Source: Paramicrobacterium sp051513965
GTDB lineage: Bacteria; Actinomycetota; Actinomycetes; Actinomycetales; Microbacteriaceae
DNA length: 64,000 bases
Reading direction: 5' to 3'
Assembly: GCF_051513965.1 (NCBI RefSeq)
Contig: NZ_CP195847.1
Location: forward strand, 62,001 to 126,000
Part shown: positions 8,988 to 17,283 of the stretch, one piece after another
Position numbering within the stretch: the stretch's first letter is position 1
Layout of the letters: each line of letters starts with the position of its first letter
Notes under the pieces: generated by a model
Told to the model about the DNA's origin: nothing
The model's database searches: none
The model's input: the letters and a program-made list of their open reading frames with translations, nothing else
Position numbers and translations under genes: made by a program

Positions 8988-9443
8988 TCAACTGCGGAAC
9001 GCAGCCTGCACGCGCTGCGCCTCCTTGAGTCGCAGAATCTCCACCTTCACGCGCCCCAGCTCGGCGGCGACGTCGCGCAGCGAGAGCAGCTCATGCCACT
9101 GCATCCATGCCACGAGCTTGTCGACGACGCCGACCTGCACCCGAGCCTGAACGCGGTCGTCTGGCAGCCATGCCGGTTCGAGGAAGCCGCGCAGAGCGAA
9201 GAGAAGATCATCGGCGCGCATGCTCCGGATGAATGCGTCTTCTGGGGCGAACTCGCGTTCCATGTTCAGGATGCCCAGCCCGACGGTGCTGAGCCCACGA
9301 TGCCCCGCGACCTCCAGGTACTCCCTGAGGTGCCGCTCGACCTCCTGTACGCGACGCAGTCGGCGCCCGGTCTTCTCGGCCGTCTGCTCCGTGAAGAAGG
9401 GGACAAGGAGCTCTTCGATCGTGGGAGTGCGCTCATCATTCAT
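8988..9443 (-). CDS. hypothetical protein upstream of the MATE exporter
   Basis: A 151-residue soluble, helix-rich protein of unknown function; I do not recognise the family. It is rich in Arg/Glu/Leu, with no signal peptide or membrane span and only one apparent cysteine-free core. The ATG at 9443 gives MNDERTPTIEELL. Upstream sequence in the same frame is antisense to the metallopeptidase gene and is not coding. The gene lies 26 bases before the MATE GTG start, or overlaps it if the TTG is used, suggesting co-transcription. It is divergent from the M13 peptidase with 91 bases between starts. Confidence 0.65.
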   Translation of the reverse strand: MNDERTPTIEELLVPFFTEQTAEKTGRRLRRVQEVERHLREYLEVAGHRGLSTVGLGILNMEREFAPEDAFIRSMRADDLLFALRGFLEPAWLPDDRVQARVQVGVVDKLVAWMQWHELLSLRDVAAELGRVKVEILRLKEAQRVQAAFRS

Positions 9444-9534
9444 GGCGCAGAGCGTGACACGCACCTCTGACACAGGAGCTTCGGTCTGCGCTGTTCGGTC
9501 TGCGCTGTCACCCGTCTCGTTTAGGCTGGACGAC

Positions 9535-11514
9535 ATGACTGATGGTGCTCTTAACTCCGGAATCGAGATCGACGCTCTGAACCCCGAGGTTCGCCCCCAA
9601 GACGACCTGTTCCGGCACGTGAACGGCACCTGGATCGACGCCACGGAGATCCCGGCCGACAAGTCGCGCTGGGGAACGTTCCACGCGCTCGCCGAAGAGG
9701 CCGAGAAGAATGTGCAGCAGATCATCCTCGATGCCCAGAAGGGTGTGTTCGAGGGCACGGATGCCGCGGCCGAAGCGCGCAAGGTCGGCGACCTGTACGC
9801 CAGCTTCATGGACACCGAGACGATCGAGCGCAAGGGCGTCGAGCCGATCGCGGCGCAGCTGAAAGCGGCATCCGACATCTCATCCGTCGACGAGCTGCTC
9901 GAAACCATCGCCGGGCTTGAGAATGACGGAATCGGCGGCTTCGTCGGCATGGGCGTCGACAACGATCCGGGCAACCCTGAGCGCTACGTCGTGTTCATGG
10001 TTCAGGGCGGCATCTCGCTCCCCGACGAGAGCTACTACCGCGAAGAGAAGTTCGCCGACACACGCACGGCGTACCGCGCTCACATTCAGCGCATGTTCGA
10101 GCTCGCCGGTGTCGACGACGCCGAGGCGCGTGCGCAGCGGGTCTTCGATCTCGAGACGGCGATCGCTTCGCACCACTGGGACAACGTGGCGACCCGCGAC
10201 GCCCAGAAGACCTACAACCTCTACTCGCGCGACGACGCGCTCGGGCTCGTTGCCGGTGTCGACCTGACGCCGTGGACGCGCGCGCTCGACATGCCGGAGA
10301 ACGCGCTCGACGAGGTCGTCGTCATGCAGCCCTCGTATCTCGAGGGGCTCTCTGAGCTGCTCGTCGCCGACCGGCTCGATGCCTGGAAGGACTGGGTGGC
10401 CTGGAAGGTCGTGCACGGCAGCGCTCCGTATCTTCCTGACGCCTTCAGCGCCGAGAACTTCGCGTTCTTCGGAACCGAGCTGAGCGGCACGCCTGAACAG
10501 CGCGAGCGCTGGAAGCGGGGTGTCTCCCTCGTCGAGGGCGCGATGGGCGAGGCCGTCGGCCGCGTGTACGTCGAGCGTCACTTCCCTCCGCAGGCGAAGG
10601 ACGCCATGGATGACCTCGTCGCGAATCTTGTCGAGGCATACCGCCAGTCGATCTCGACGCTCGACTGGATGAGCCCCGCGACTCGCGAGCGAGCTCTGGA
10701 GAAGCTCGGCACGTTCACGCCCAAGATCGGGTACCCCGTGAAGTGGCGTGACTACGCGACCCTAGAGATCGACGCGGCAGACCTTATCGGAAACGTGCAC
10801 CGGGCGAACCGCTTCGAGCTGCACCGCGAAACGGCCAAGATCGGCAAGCCGCTGGACCGCGACGAGTGGTTCATGACGCCGCAGACCGTCAACGCGTACT
10901 ACAACCCGGGTTTCAACGAGATCGTGTTCCCGGCCGCCATCCTGCAGTTCCCGTTCTTCGACGAGACCCGCGACGCCGCCGCGAACTACGGTGCGATCGG
11001 TGCGGTCATCGGCCACGAGATCGGTCACGGCTTCGACGACCAGGGTTCGCGCTTCGACGGCGACGGACGCCTGACGGACTGGTGGACCGATGCCGACCGC
11101 GAGGCCTTCGAGAAGCGGACGGCCTCTCTCATCGAGCAGTACGACGCGCTCGCTCCCGAACAGGTGCCCGACCACCACGTGAACGGCGCGCTCACGATCG
11201 GTGAGAACATCGGCGATCTCGGCGGACTCGGCATCGCCTGGAAGGCCTACCTGATCTCACTCGACGGTCAGGAGCCGCCCGTGATCGACGGAATGACGGG
11301 CGCTGAGCGCTTCTTCCTGTCGTGGGCGCAGGCGTGGCGGCAGAAGGGTCGCGACGCTGAAGTCATCCGGCTGCTCTCGATCGATCCCCACTCACCGAAC
11401 GAATTCCGGTGCAATCAGATTGTGAGGAATCTGAGCGCGTTCTACGATACCTTTGGGGTGACCGAAGGAGATGCGCTGTGGCTTGCACCCGAGAAGCGCG
11501 TCACCATCTGGTAA
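9535..11514 (+). CDS. pepO: M13 family metallopeptidase (neprilysin/PepO-like)
   Basis: A 659-residue zinc endopeptidase. The zinc-binding HExxH is visible as HEIGHGFDDQGSRFDGDG near residue 500, and the third ligand and its Asp partner as GENIGDLGGL about 60 residues later. NAYYNPGFNEIVFPAAILQ upstream is the substrate-binding NAxY motif of this family. It lacks a signal peptide or membrane anchor, so, unlike eukaryotic neprilysins, it is predicted cytosolic, as many bacterial PepO enzymes are. The likely role is oligopeptide breakdown. The start follows from family alignment at residues DDLFRHVNGTW. Confidence 0.95.
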   Translation: MTDGALNSGIEIDALNPEVRPQDDLFRHVNGTWIDATEIPADKSRWGTFHALAEEAEKNVQQIILDAQKGVFEGTDAAAEARKVGDLYASFMDTETIERKGVEPIAAQLKAASDISSVDELLETIAGLENDGIGGFVGMGVDNDPGNPERYVVFMVQGGISLPDESYYREEKFADTRTAYRAHIQRMFELAGVDDAEARAQRVFDLETAIASHHWDNVATRDAQKTYNLYSRDDALGLVAGVDLTPWTRALDMPENALDEVVVMQPSYLEGLSELLVADRLDAWKDWVAWKVVHGSAPYLPDAFSAENFAFFGTELSGTPEQRERWKRGVSLVEGAMGEAVGRVYVERHFPPQAKDAMDDLVANLVEAYRQSISTLDWMSPATRERALEKLGTFTPKIGYPVKWRDYATLEIDAADLIGNVHRANRFELHRETAKIGKPLDRDEWFMTPQTVNAYYNPGFNEIVFPAAILQFPFFDETRDAAANYGAIGAVIGHEIGHGFDDQGSRFDGDGRLTDWWTDADREAFEKRTASLIEQYDALAPEQVPDHHVNGALTIGENIGDLGGLGIAWKAYLISLDGQEPPVIDGMTGAERFFLSWAQAWRQKGRDAEVIRLLSIDPHSPNEFRCNQIVRNLSAFYDTFGVTEGDALWLAPEKRVTIW

Positions 11515-11590
11515 CAACGAGCTGCATCGGCGGTGCGATTGCGCGGGGGAGCGCACCGTCCGACGTTCGCATATGAGGAGGACGTAGTCC

Positions 11591-12496
11591 GTGGCATCCC
11601 CCACGCGTGAGCCAAGTCGCCGGATTCGTCAGCGCGCCCGGCGGGCACGTCACCGGTCTGAGGAGACTGCAGACAGTTTCGCCGCAGGCTTCAAGGCGCT
11701 TGGCGTGCTCGCCCGCAACGGCGTTCAGGTCTCGGCACGCGCCATCGACCTGGCGAGCGGCCGTGAGCTGTTCTCGGTGGACGACTACGTCGTCATGCCG
11801 ACCGCCGGAATCGGCACGACGCTGCTCCTCGCCGAGGTCGCCGCGCGCCTGGACGACCCGACGTTCGAGTCGCTCATGATCCTCGACCGTGAGGCGCAGG
11901 ACCAGGTCGCCCACGCGGGTCTCTGGCAGCACCTTCAGGCCCCATCGTTCCCCATCGCGGATCTCGCGGCGCTTGTCGCCTCGAGCGGAGACAACTTGGC
12001 AACGAATGTCCTGCTGCGGCAGGTGGGGTTGGATGCCGTGCATCAGCGTACGGAGGCGCTGGGGCTCCGTCGATCGGCGCTCCTCGATTTCGCGCGCGAC
12101 CAGCGCGGGCCCGACGACGCTCCGCATCTGTCCGTCGGTTCGATGAAGGAGCTGACGTGGCTGTTTGCCGAGTTCGCGCGCGGCGAGGCTATGAGCTCCG
12201 CCGCCAGCCAACGCGTCGTCGACTGGCTGTCGCTCAACATGGATCTCTCCCTCGTCGCGTCAGCGTTCGGCCTCGACCCGCTGTCGCATCGCTCGGGAAC
12301 CCACGGACTCACGCTCTTCAACAAGACCGGCGCAGACCGTGGTGTGCGGGCAGAGGTCGGCGTGCTGCGGGGCCCGCGTGCCGGAGTCGCATATTCTGTC
12401 GCGACGTCGTTCACCGACAGCGACCTGATCACTCGGCTCGCCGTGATCGACGCCATGCGCGCGGTCGGCGGTGACCTGCTGGAGTACGTGCACTAG
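11591..12496 (+). CDS. beta-lactamase-fold protein lacking the catalytic Ser-x-x-Lys
   Basis: A 301-residue protein with the layout of class A serine beta-lactamase-like hydrolases. The usual PTASxxK motif reads PTAGIGT at residues 70-76: the nucleophile Ser is Gly73 and the Lys is Thr76. The SDN loop is GDN (133-135, inside SSGDNLATN). Only KTG is intact (245-247, FNKTG). There is no signal peptide; the N-terminal 25 residues are very Arg-rich, so the protein is probably cytosolic or nucleic-acid/membrane associated. The GTG start has a strong GAGGAGG site. I infer a non-catalytic binding or scaffolding role. It lies 76 bases after the peptidase gene on the same strand. Confidence 0.8.
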   Translation: MASPTREPSRRIRQRARRARHRSEETADSFAAGFKALGVLARNGVQVSARAIDLASGRELFSVDDYVVMPTAGIGTTLLLAEVAARLDDPTFESLMILDREAQDQVAHAGLWQHLQAPSFPIADLAALVASSGDNLATNVLLRQVGLDAVHQRTEALGLRRSALLDFARDQRGPDDAPHLSVGSMKELTWLFAEFARGEAMSSAASQRVVDWLSLNMDLSLVASAFGLDPLSHRSGTHGLTLFNKTGADRGVRAEVGVLRGPRAGVAYSVATSFTDSDLITRLAVIDAMRAVGGDLLEYVH

Positions 12497-12595
12497 CCGG
12501 GTGACCTGCTCGAGATCCCCCTCCTCCGGCGTCTCGGAGCGATGCTGTGCGTTCACCCGGTAGATGTTTCCGCGGGTGACGAGGACAATGGCGAC

Positions 12596-13435
12596 ATGAG
12601 GATCTTGGTAGCGGGAGGAACGGGAGTCATCGGCTCGCGGGTGGTTCCGCTGCTCGCCGCCGCCGGGCACGATGTCACGGCGACGAGCCGCAGCGCCGCG
12701 CGTCTGCTGCCGGCCGAGGCTGCCGGGGCACGCGGAGTGGTGATGGACGCGCGTGACGCGGTATCCGTAGACGCTGCCTTCGACCAAGCCCAGCCGGATG
12801 CCGTCGTGCACCTGCTCACCGATCTCGCAACGGAGGACTTCGCCGGCAACGCACACCTGCGCATCGTCGGATCGAGAAACCTGGTGGATGCCGCAAAGCG
12901 CGTGAACGTCTCGCGAATGGTGGCCGAGAGCATCGCGTGGGTGGGCGAGCCGGATGCCGTCCCCGGCGACGAAACCGTGGCGATCGCGCGGGATCCGGAC
13001 TCGGGCGACAGTCTCTTTCCGGCGGTCGAGACTCTCGAGCGCGAGGTGCTGAGCCTCGACGACGGCGTCGTGCTACGCATGGGTCTGCTCTACGGGCCCG
13101 GAACCTGGTACGGTCGGCACGGCACGCTGCTCCGTCGTGCGGAATCGGGAACCGTCGAGGCCAGCGTGCGCCGCACCTCGTTCGTGCATGCGGATGACGC
13201 CGCTCGGGCGGTGGTCATGGCGCTCGACTGGCCACATGGCATCGTGAACATCGTGGACGATGACCCGGCCGACGTCGCCGAATGGGGGCCAGCGCTCGTC
13301 TGGGCCGCTGGAGGTGCGCCGATCCGCATCACGGCACGCGCTCAGGGGCGATCGAGCAGCAACGCGAAGGCTTCGTCGCTGGGCTGGGTGCCGCAGCATC
13401 CGACCTGGCGCGATGGGCCGTTCGACCTGCTCTAG
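12596..13435 (+). CDS. NAD-dependent epimerase/dehydratase family protein
   Basis: A 279-residue extended short-chain dehydrogenase-like protein with an N-terminal Rossmann motif, MRILVAGGTGVIGSRVVPLL (GxxGxxG). The usual catalytic YxxxK is not evident where expected (the region reads ESIAWVGEPD), so it may belong to the atypical NAD(P)-binding branch that modifies or merely binds nucleotide. The middle segment LRMGLLYGPGTWYG is typical of nucleotide-sugar epimerase relatives. The gene ends in CTAG, shared tail-to-tail with the convergent crtI stop, so the two coding regions overlap by four bases. Substrate unknown. Confidence 0.8.
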   Translation: MRILVAGGTGVIGSRVVPLLAAAGHDVTATSRSAARLLPAEAAGARGVVMDARDAVSVDAAFDQAQPDAVVHLLTDLATEDFAGNAHLRIVGSRNLVDAAKRVNVSRMVAESIAWVGEPDAVPGDETVAIARDPDSGDSLFPAVETLEREVLSLDDGVVLRMGLLYGPGTWYGRHGTLLRRAESGTVEASVRRTSFVHADDAARAVVMALDWPHGIVNIVDDDPADVAEWGPALVWAAGGAPIRITARAQGRSSSNAKASSLGWVPQHPTWRDGPFDLL

Positions 13436-14988
13436 CCTTCCGGCAGCGGGTGACGCGAGCTGTCGCGGCGCAGTCGCTTCACCACGAGCTCAGCGCTGAT
13501 CAGACACATCGGCAGTCCCACTCCGGGAATCGTGCTGCCGCCGGCATACAGCAACCCGTCAACCGTGCGCGACGCGTTTCGACCGCGAAGGAAAGCGCTC
13601 TGCCGCAGCGTGTGCCCCGGGCCGAGTGCACCGCCGCGCCAGGCGTGCAGATCGCGTTCGAAATCGGCCGGGCCGACGGTGCGTCGCAGCACAATGCGGT
13701 CACGCAGATCCGGAATGCCGGCGCGCTCCGCCACGTAGTCGATCGCCGCGTCCGCGATCGCCTCGACACCTGCGTCGCCTCGTCCGTCATCGCCCCCGTG
13801 CCCGATCGCGGGGTCAGCGGGCACCGGCACGAAGAGGAACAGGTTCTCGCCATCCGGCGGGGCGACGCTGACGTCCGTCGCGCTCGGACGACACACGTAG
13901 GTGGAGGTCGGAGTGGGGAGGGATGCCTCTCCGCCGAACACCGCGTCGAGATTGCGCTCCCAGTCATCGACGAAGAACAGGTTGTGGTGCAGCAGGGTCG
14001 GAGTCTTGCCGCGCAGCCCCAGGTAGGCGAGAACGCCGCCGGGGCCGGGCTCGCGCTTCCGCCACCAGGACTCGGGATAGGTCTGCAGCTCTGGTGGAAG
14101 CAGCGTCGTCTCGATGTGGTGAAGGTCGCCGGCCGCGACGACGACGTCTGCGGGCACGCGGATCTCCGCTCCCGCGGCATCCCTCACCACCACCCCCGTC
14201 ACGCGTGCGCGCCGGCCCGATCCCGTCGTCTCGATCGCGGTGACCTCGGCCTCGCAGCGGATCTTCGCCCCGGCGTCGCGCGCGAGGGCTTCGATCGTCT
14301 CGATGACGCGCGCGATGCCGCCCGTCGGGTACCAGACGCCATCGTCCATGTCGAGGTGGCTCATGAGGTGGTACAGGCTCGGCGTGCGCGAGGGAGCTGA
14401 GCCGAGGAACACCGCGGGAAAGCTCAGAGTGCGCTGCAGAACCGGCGTGCGGAACGACTCGGCGACGAAGCGGTCGAGCGGCACGCGCAGCATTCGCTGA
14501 AGTTGGGATGCCTGCCGAAGCGTGGCCCCGGTTAAGAACGGGCGCAGTGAGCTGAACGTCGTGTAGAGGAAGTCGCGCATGGCCGTCTGGTACGTGTCGG
14601 CCGCCGAGTCGAGGTGCGCGGCCAGCCGTTCGCCCGCGCCCGGCTCGATCGCGTCGAAGGTTCGGATGTTCGTCGCGCGGTCCGCGATGTCGAGCGGTCG
14701 GACCGCCCCCTCCGCGAAGACGCGATAGCCCGGATCGAGTCTTTGGAGATCGAGCTGCTCGTCGGATGAGGTGCCCATGAGCCGGTAGAAGTGATCGAAC
14801 ACCTCGGGCATGAGAAACCACGACGGTCCGCGGTCGAAGCGGAACCCGCCGCTGTCCCAGTGCCGAGCGCGTCCGCCGACCTCGCTCTGCGCCTCGAGGA
14901 CCGTGACCGAGCAGCCCTCGCGCTGAAGAAGCGCGGCCGTGGCGAGCCCCGCGATTCCCGCTCCGATGACGACGACGCGGCGCGCCAT
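13432..14988 (-). CDS. crtI: phytoene desaturase (CrtI type)
   Basis: A 518-residue FAD-dependent desaturase that converts phytoene to lycopene. The N-terminal dinucleotide fold is VVVIGAGIAGLATAALL, followed by EAQSEVGGRARHW. The C-terminal CrtI signature is present around LLYAGGSTIPGVGLPMCLISAELV (FAD-binding GGxTxPGxGxP). The start at 14988 overlaps the crtB stop (ATGA); the long upstream extension in the same frame is antisense-like and rejected. It is the last gene of crtE-crtB-crtI, and its stop overlaps the convergent epimerase gene. Confidence 0.95.
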   Translation of the reverse strand: MARRVVVIGAGIAGLATAALLQREGCSVTVLEAQSEVGGRARHWDSGGFRFDRGPSWFLMPEVFDHFYRLMGTSSDEQLDLQRLDPGYRVFAEGAVRPLDIADRATNIRTFDAIEPGAGERLAAHLDSAADTYQTAMRDFLYTTFSSLRPFLTGATLRQASQLQRMLRVPLDRFVAESFRTPVLQRTLSFPAVFLGSAPSRTPSLYHLMSHLDMDDGVWYPTGGIARVIETIEALARDAGAKIRCEAEVTAIETTGSGRRARVTGVVVRDAAGAEIRVPADVVVAAGDLHHIETTLLPPELQTYPESWWRKREPGPGGVLAYLGLRGKTPTLLHHNLFFVDDWERNLDAVFGGEASLPTPTSTYVCRPSATDVSVAPPDGENLFLFVPVPADPAIGHGGDDGRGDAGVEAIADAAIDYVAERAGIPDLRDRIVLRRTVGPADFERDLHAWRGGALGPGHTLRQSAFLRGRNASRTVDGLLYAGGSTIPGVGLPMCLISAELVVKRLRRDSSRHPLPEG

Positions 14989-15878
14989 CAGGCCCGCGCC
15001 CCGATGCCCAGGCGGACGCGCAGGAGGATCGCCGCCTTCTGCATCGTCGGGACGCGAACGCGCGTCGTCATGATGTCGCTCGCGGGAGTCGAGCGCACGT
15101 GTGCGCTGAGCGCGCTGAAGAAGGCGTGCGCAGCCGAGACCGCGACGCGGCAGTGCCTCGGCAGCTCCCCGATCGCGGTGCGTGCGACATCGAGGTCCTG
15201 GTCGATGTCGTCGAGCAGCGCGCACTTCTCGTCTTCGGTGAGCGCGGTGGGGTCGATTCCCGGAAAGTAGTTGCGTCCGAGAGCGTTCCAGTCCTCCGCG
15301 AGGTCGCGCAGGAAGTTGATCTTCTGAAACGCCGCACCCAGGTGGCGTGCGCCCACCTCCAGGCGATCGCGGCACTCGTCGGAGATCGCGTCGCGCATGA
15401 GGAACACCCGCAGGCACATGAGCCCGACGACCTCCGCGGAACCGTAGATGTAGGTGTCGACGTCGTCCCGGCTGAGCGGCGCCGGATCGAGGTCGCGGCG
15501 CATCGACGCGAAGAACGGCGCGGTGAGAGAGCGGTCGATGCCGGCATCCCTCGCGGTCTGCGTAAACGCGTGAACGACGAGATTCGCGCTGTAGCCTCCG
15601 CCGATCGCGCTCTCGACCTCCCGTTCGAGAGCGTCGAGCACGGCCTGTTGCTCGCCGCGGCTCAGCCCGGCTTCGGCGGCGGCGCCGTCGACGATCTCAT
15701 CGGCCACGCGCACGAGTCCGTACACCGCGCGGATGTGCTCGCGAGTGGATCGGTCGAACATGCGCGTCGCGAGCCCGAACGACGTGGAGTACTGGTCGAT
15801 GACCCGAGCTGAACTGGAGCGGGCGCAGCGCGTGTACCGACGCAGCGCGTCGGCGTCGCTCACGGCCCGCCGAGTCAT
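14988..15878 (-). CDS. crtB: phytoene synthase
   Basis: A 296-residue squalene/phytoene synthase condensing two geranylgeranyl diphosphates to phytoene. The first Asp-rich motif is in VADEIVDGAA (DExxD type) with preceding YGLVRV. The second is in FQKINFLRDLAEDWNALGRNYFP, the classic trans-isoprenyl diphosphate synthase signature with the D-x-x-x-D metal site. The early segment STSFGLATRMF is also family-typical. Start and stop both overlap neighbours (ATGA with crtE and with crtI), indicating tightly coupled translation. Confidence 0.95.
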   Translation of the reverse strand: MTRRAVSDADALRRYTRCARSSSARVIDQYSTSFGLATRMFDRSTREHIRAVYGLVRVADEIVDGAAAEAGLSRGEQQAVLDALEREVESAIGGGYSANLVVHAFTQTARDAGIDRSLTAPFFASMRRDLDPAPLSRDDVDTYIYGSAEVVGLMCLRVFLMRDAISDECRDRLEVGARHLGAAFQKINFLRDLAEDWNALGRNYFPGIDPTALTEDEKCALLDDIDQDLDVARTAIGELPRHCRVAVSAAHAFFSALSAHVRSTPASDIMTTRVRVPTMQKAAILLRVRLGIGARA

Positions 15879-16969
15879 GACGATCGCTCGCGCGCAGATC
15901 GAAGGGTGTCGGCGAGCAGACGCTGCAGCTCGACGGGAAGCAGATCGCGTTCGAGTACGGCGCGCGCCGCGGCCGCGTGGTCGGCGATGAGCTGCTCCAT
16001 CGTCTCTCGAGCACCGGATGCCGCGAGCAGCGCACGCGCCCGCTCGGCATCGAACGTTCGCGGGTCCACGAGGCCGAGCGCGTGGCGCAGCTCCTCGCCG
16101 ACCGGAGTGGAGAGGGCGTGCGCCAGCAGCGGTGTCATCGTCGCCCGCCGCAGATCGGACGACGTGCTCTTGCCCGTCGCCTCGGCGCGCCCCCACACGC
16201 CGAGCAGATCATCGCGCAGCTGGAAGGCGATGCCGGCGTGATGGCCGAATTCGTCGAGCTGCGTCGCGACGACGGCATCCGCTCCCGCAAGAATGGCGCC
16301 CGCACGCAGCGGCATGCGGAACGAATAGTGGGCGGTCTTGCGTCCGGCCATCGCGAGCACGTCGACAGCGGATGCCTCGAGCACACCCTCGGTGAGCCCG
16401 ACGTCCTGCAGCTCTCCCGCCGCCGTAACCATGACGGACTCGTCGAACAGATCGATGAGGGGCACTCGGATGCTCGAGGGAAGATCGAGCCGCCCGACCA
16501 TGGACTGCGCCGCGTGGATCAGCAGATCGCCGGCGAGAATGCCTGCGGCCTCCCCCCAGGCGCGGCTCGCCGCCTCCGAGGCCCCGCGCTGCTGCGCGTC
16601 GACGTGGAACTGCCCGATGACGTTGCGGCGCCCACGACGGCGCGTATCGCCGTCGATGACGTCGTCGTGCACGAGGAACGCCGTGTGAAGCAACTCCACC
16701 GCGACGGCGACGTCGCACGCGGCATCCTCTCGAACCCCACTGAGCAGACGGTGCGCGTTCAGCACGAGCCGCGGTCGGATCTTCTTGCCGCCTGTCGCGG
16801 AATCGCGCAGGGCGTCCCACAGCGCGAGAGAGGACGGACCCTGTTCTCGCGCTGTGACACGGCGCTCGTCGAAGAAACGGTCCAGCCGACGTGCGACGCC
16901 GCCAAGGGCGGAGTCGACGTCGGCGGGGGCCGCCATGAGCTCGCCGTCGTCGGTGTAGGTCACAGACAC
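15875..16969 (-). CDS. crtE: geranylgeranyl diphosphate synthase
   Basis: A 364-residue polyprenyl diphosphate synthase supplying the C20 precursor. The chain-binding GGKKIRPRLVL and the first aspartate motif HDDVIDGDTRRRGR (DDVID at 102-106) are clear. The second motif is FQLRDDLLGVWG, where the last Asp of DDxxD is Gly, as in many actinobacterial enzymes. Small and large residues before the first motif (LLHTAFLV) set chain length; C20 is inferred from the crt context. GTG at 16969 is used, with another GTG at 16963 and an ATG at 16936 as alternatives. It is first in the crtE-crtB-crtI unit. Confidence 0.93.
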   Translation of the reverse strand: MSVTYTDDGELMAAPADVDSALGGVARRLDRFFDERRVTAREQGPSSLALWDALRDSATGGKKIRPRLVLNAHRLLSGVREDAACDVAVAVELLHTAFLVHDDVIDGDTRRRGRRNVIGQFHVDAQQRGASEAASRAWGEAAGILAGDLLIHAAQSMVGRLDLPSSIRVPLIDLFDESVMVTAAGELQDVGLTEGVLEASAVDVLAMAGRKTAHYSFRMPLRAGAILAGADAVVATQLDEFGHHAGIAFQLRDDLLGVWGRAEATGKSTSSDLRRATMTPLLAHALSTPVGEELRHALGLVDPRTFDAERARALLAASGARETMEQLIADHAAAARAVLERDLLPVELQRLLADTLRSARERSS

Positions 16970-16982
16970 GCGAGCTCAGTCG

Positions 16983-17141
16983 CTATTTTCGACCGACGAC
17001 GGCGCGGAGCAGCCAGCCGATGATCGCGAGGATGATCAGAACCAGACCCACCCACAGCAACCACTTGACGGCCTCGACGACTCCGCCGACGATCAGCAGA
17101 ACGATCGCGACGACGGCGATGATGATGAAAAGGATGTTCAT
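16983..17141 (-). CDS. small membrane protein (52 residues)
   Basis: A short gene in the crtU-crtE gap. The ATG at 17141 has an excellent ribosome-binding site (GAGGGAG, six bases upstream) and encodes 52 residues, MNILFIIIAVVAIVLLIVGG onward. A first hydrophobic helix is followed by a short VVEAVKW link, a second hydrophobic helix and the basic end RAVVGRK. This resembles the small two-helix membrane proteins of unknown function that are widespread in actinobacteria. It ends 14 bases before the crtE GTG. A role in the carotenoid membrane complex is only a guess from position. Confidence 0.7.
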   Translation of the reverse strand: MNILFIIIAVVAIVLLIVGGVVEAVKWLLWVGLVLIILAIIGWLLRAVVGRK

Positions 17142-17283
17142 GATGCACTCCCTCACGAAGTCAGTGTGAACTTGGCGTCACGCTAGCAGGACGGCGAGCG
17201 GTTCGATACCCCCTTGAGACCGCGACCGCGGAAATGGCATGTTTCGCACTTTCTCGCCCGGTCTGGCGCGGATCGTGGGCCTC

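Noticed and set aside
14989..15417. N-terminal extension of crtI in the same frame
   Set aside because: This stretch overlaps crtB, is Arg/Pro-rich and lacks homology, while the ATG at 14988 overlaps the crtB stop in the usual ATGA manner and begins exactly at the FAD motif.
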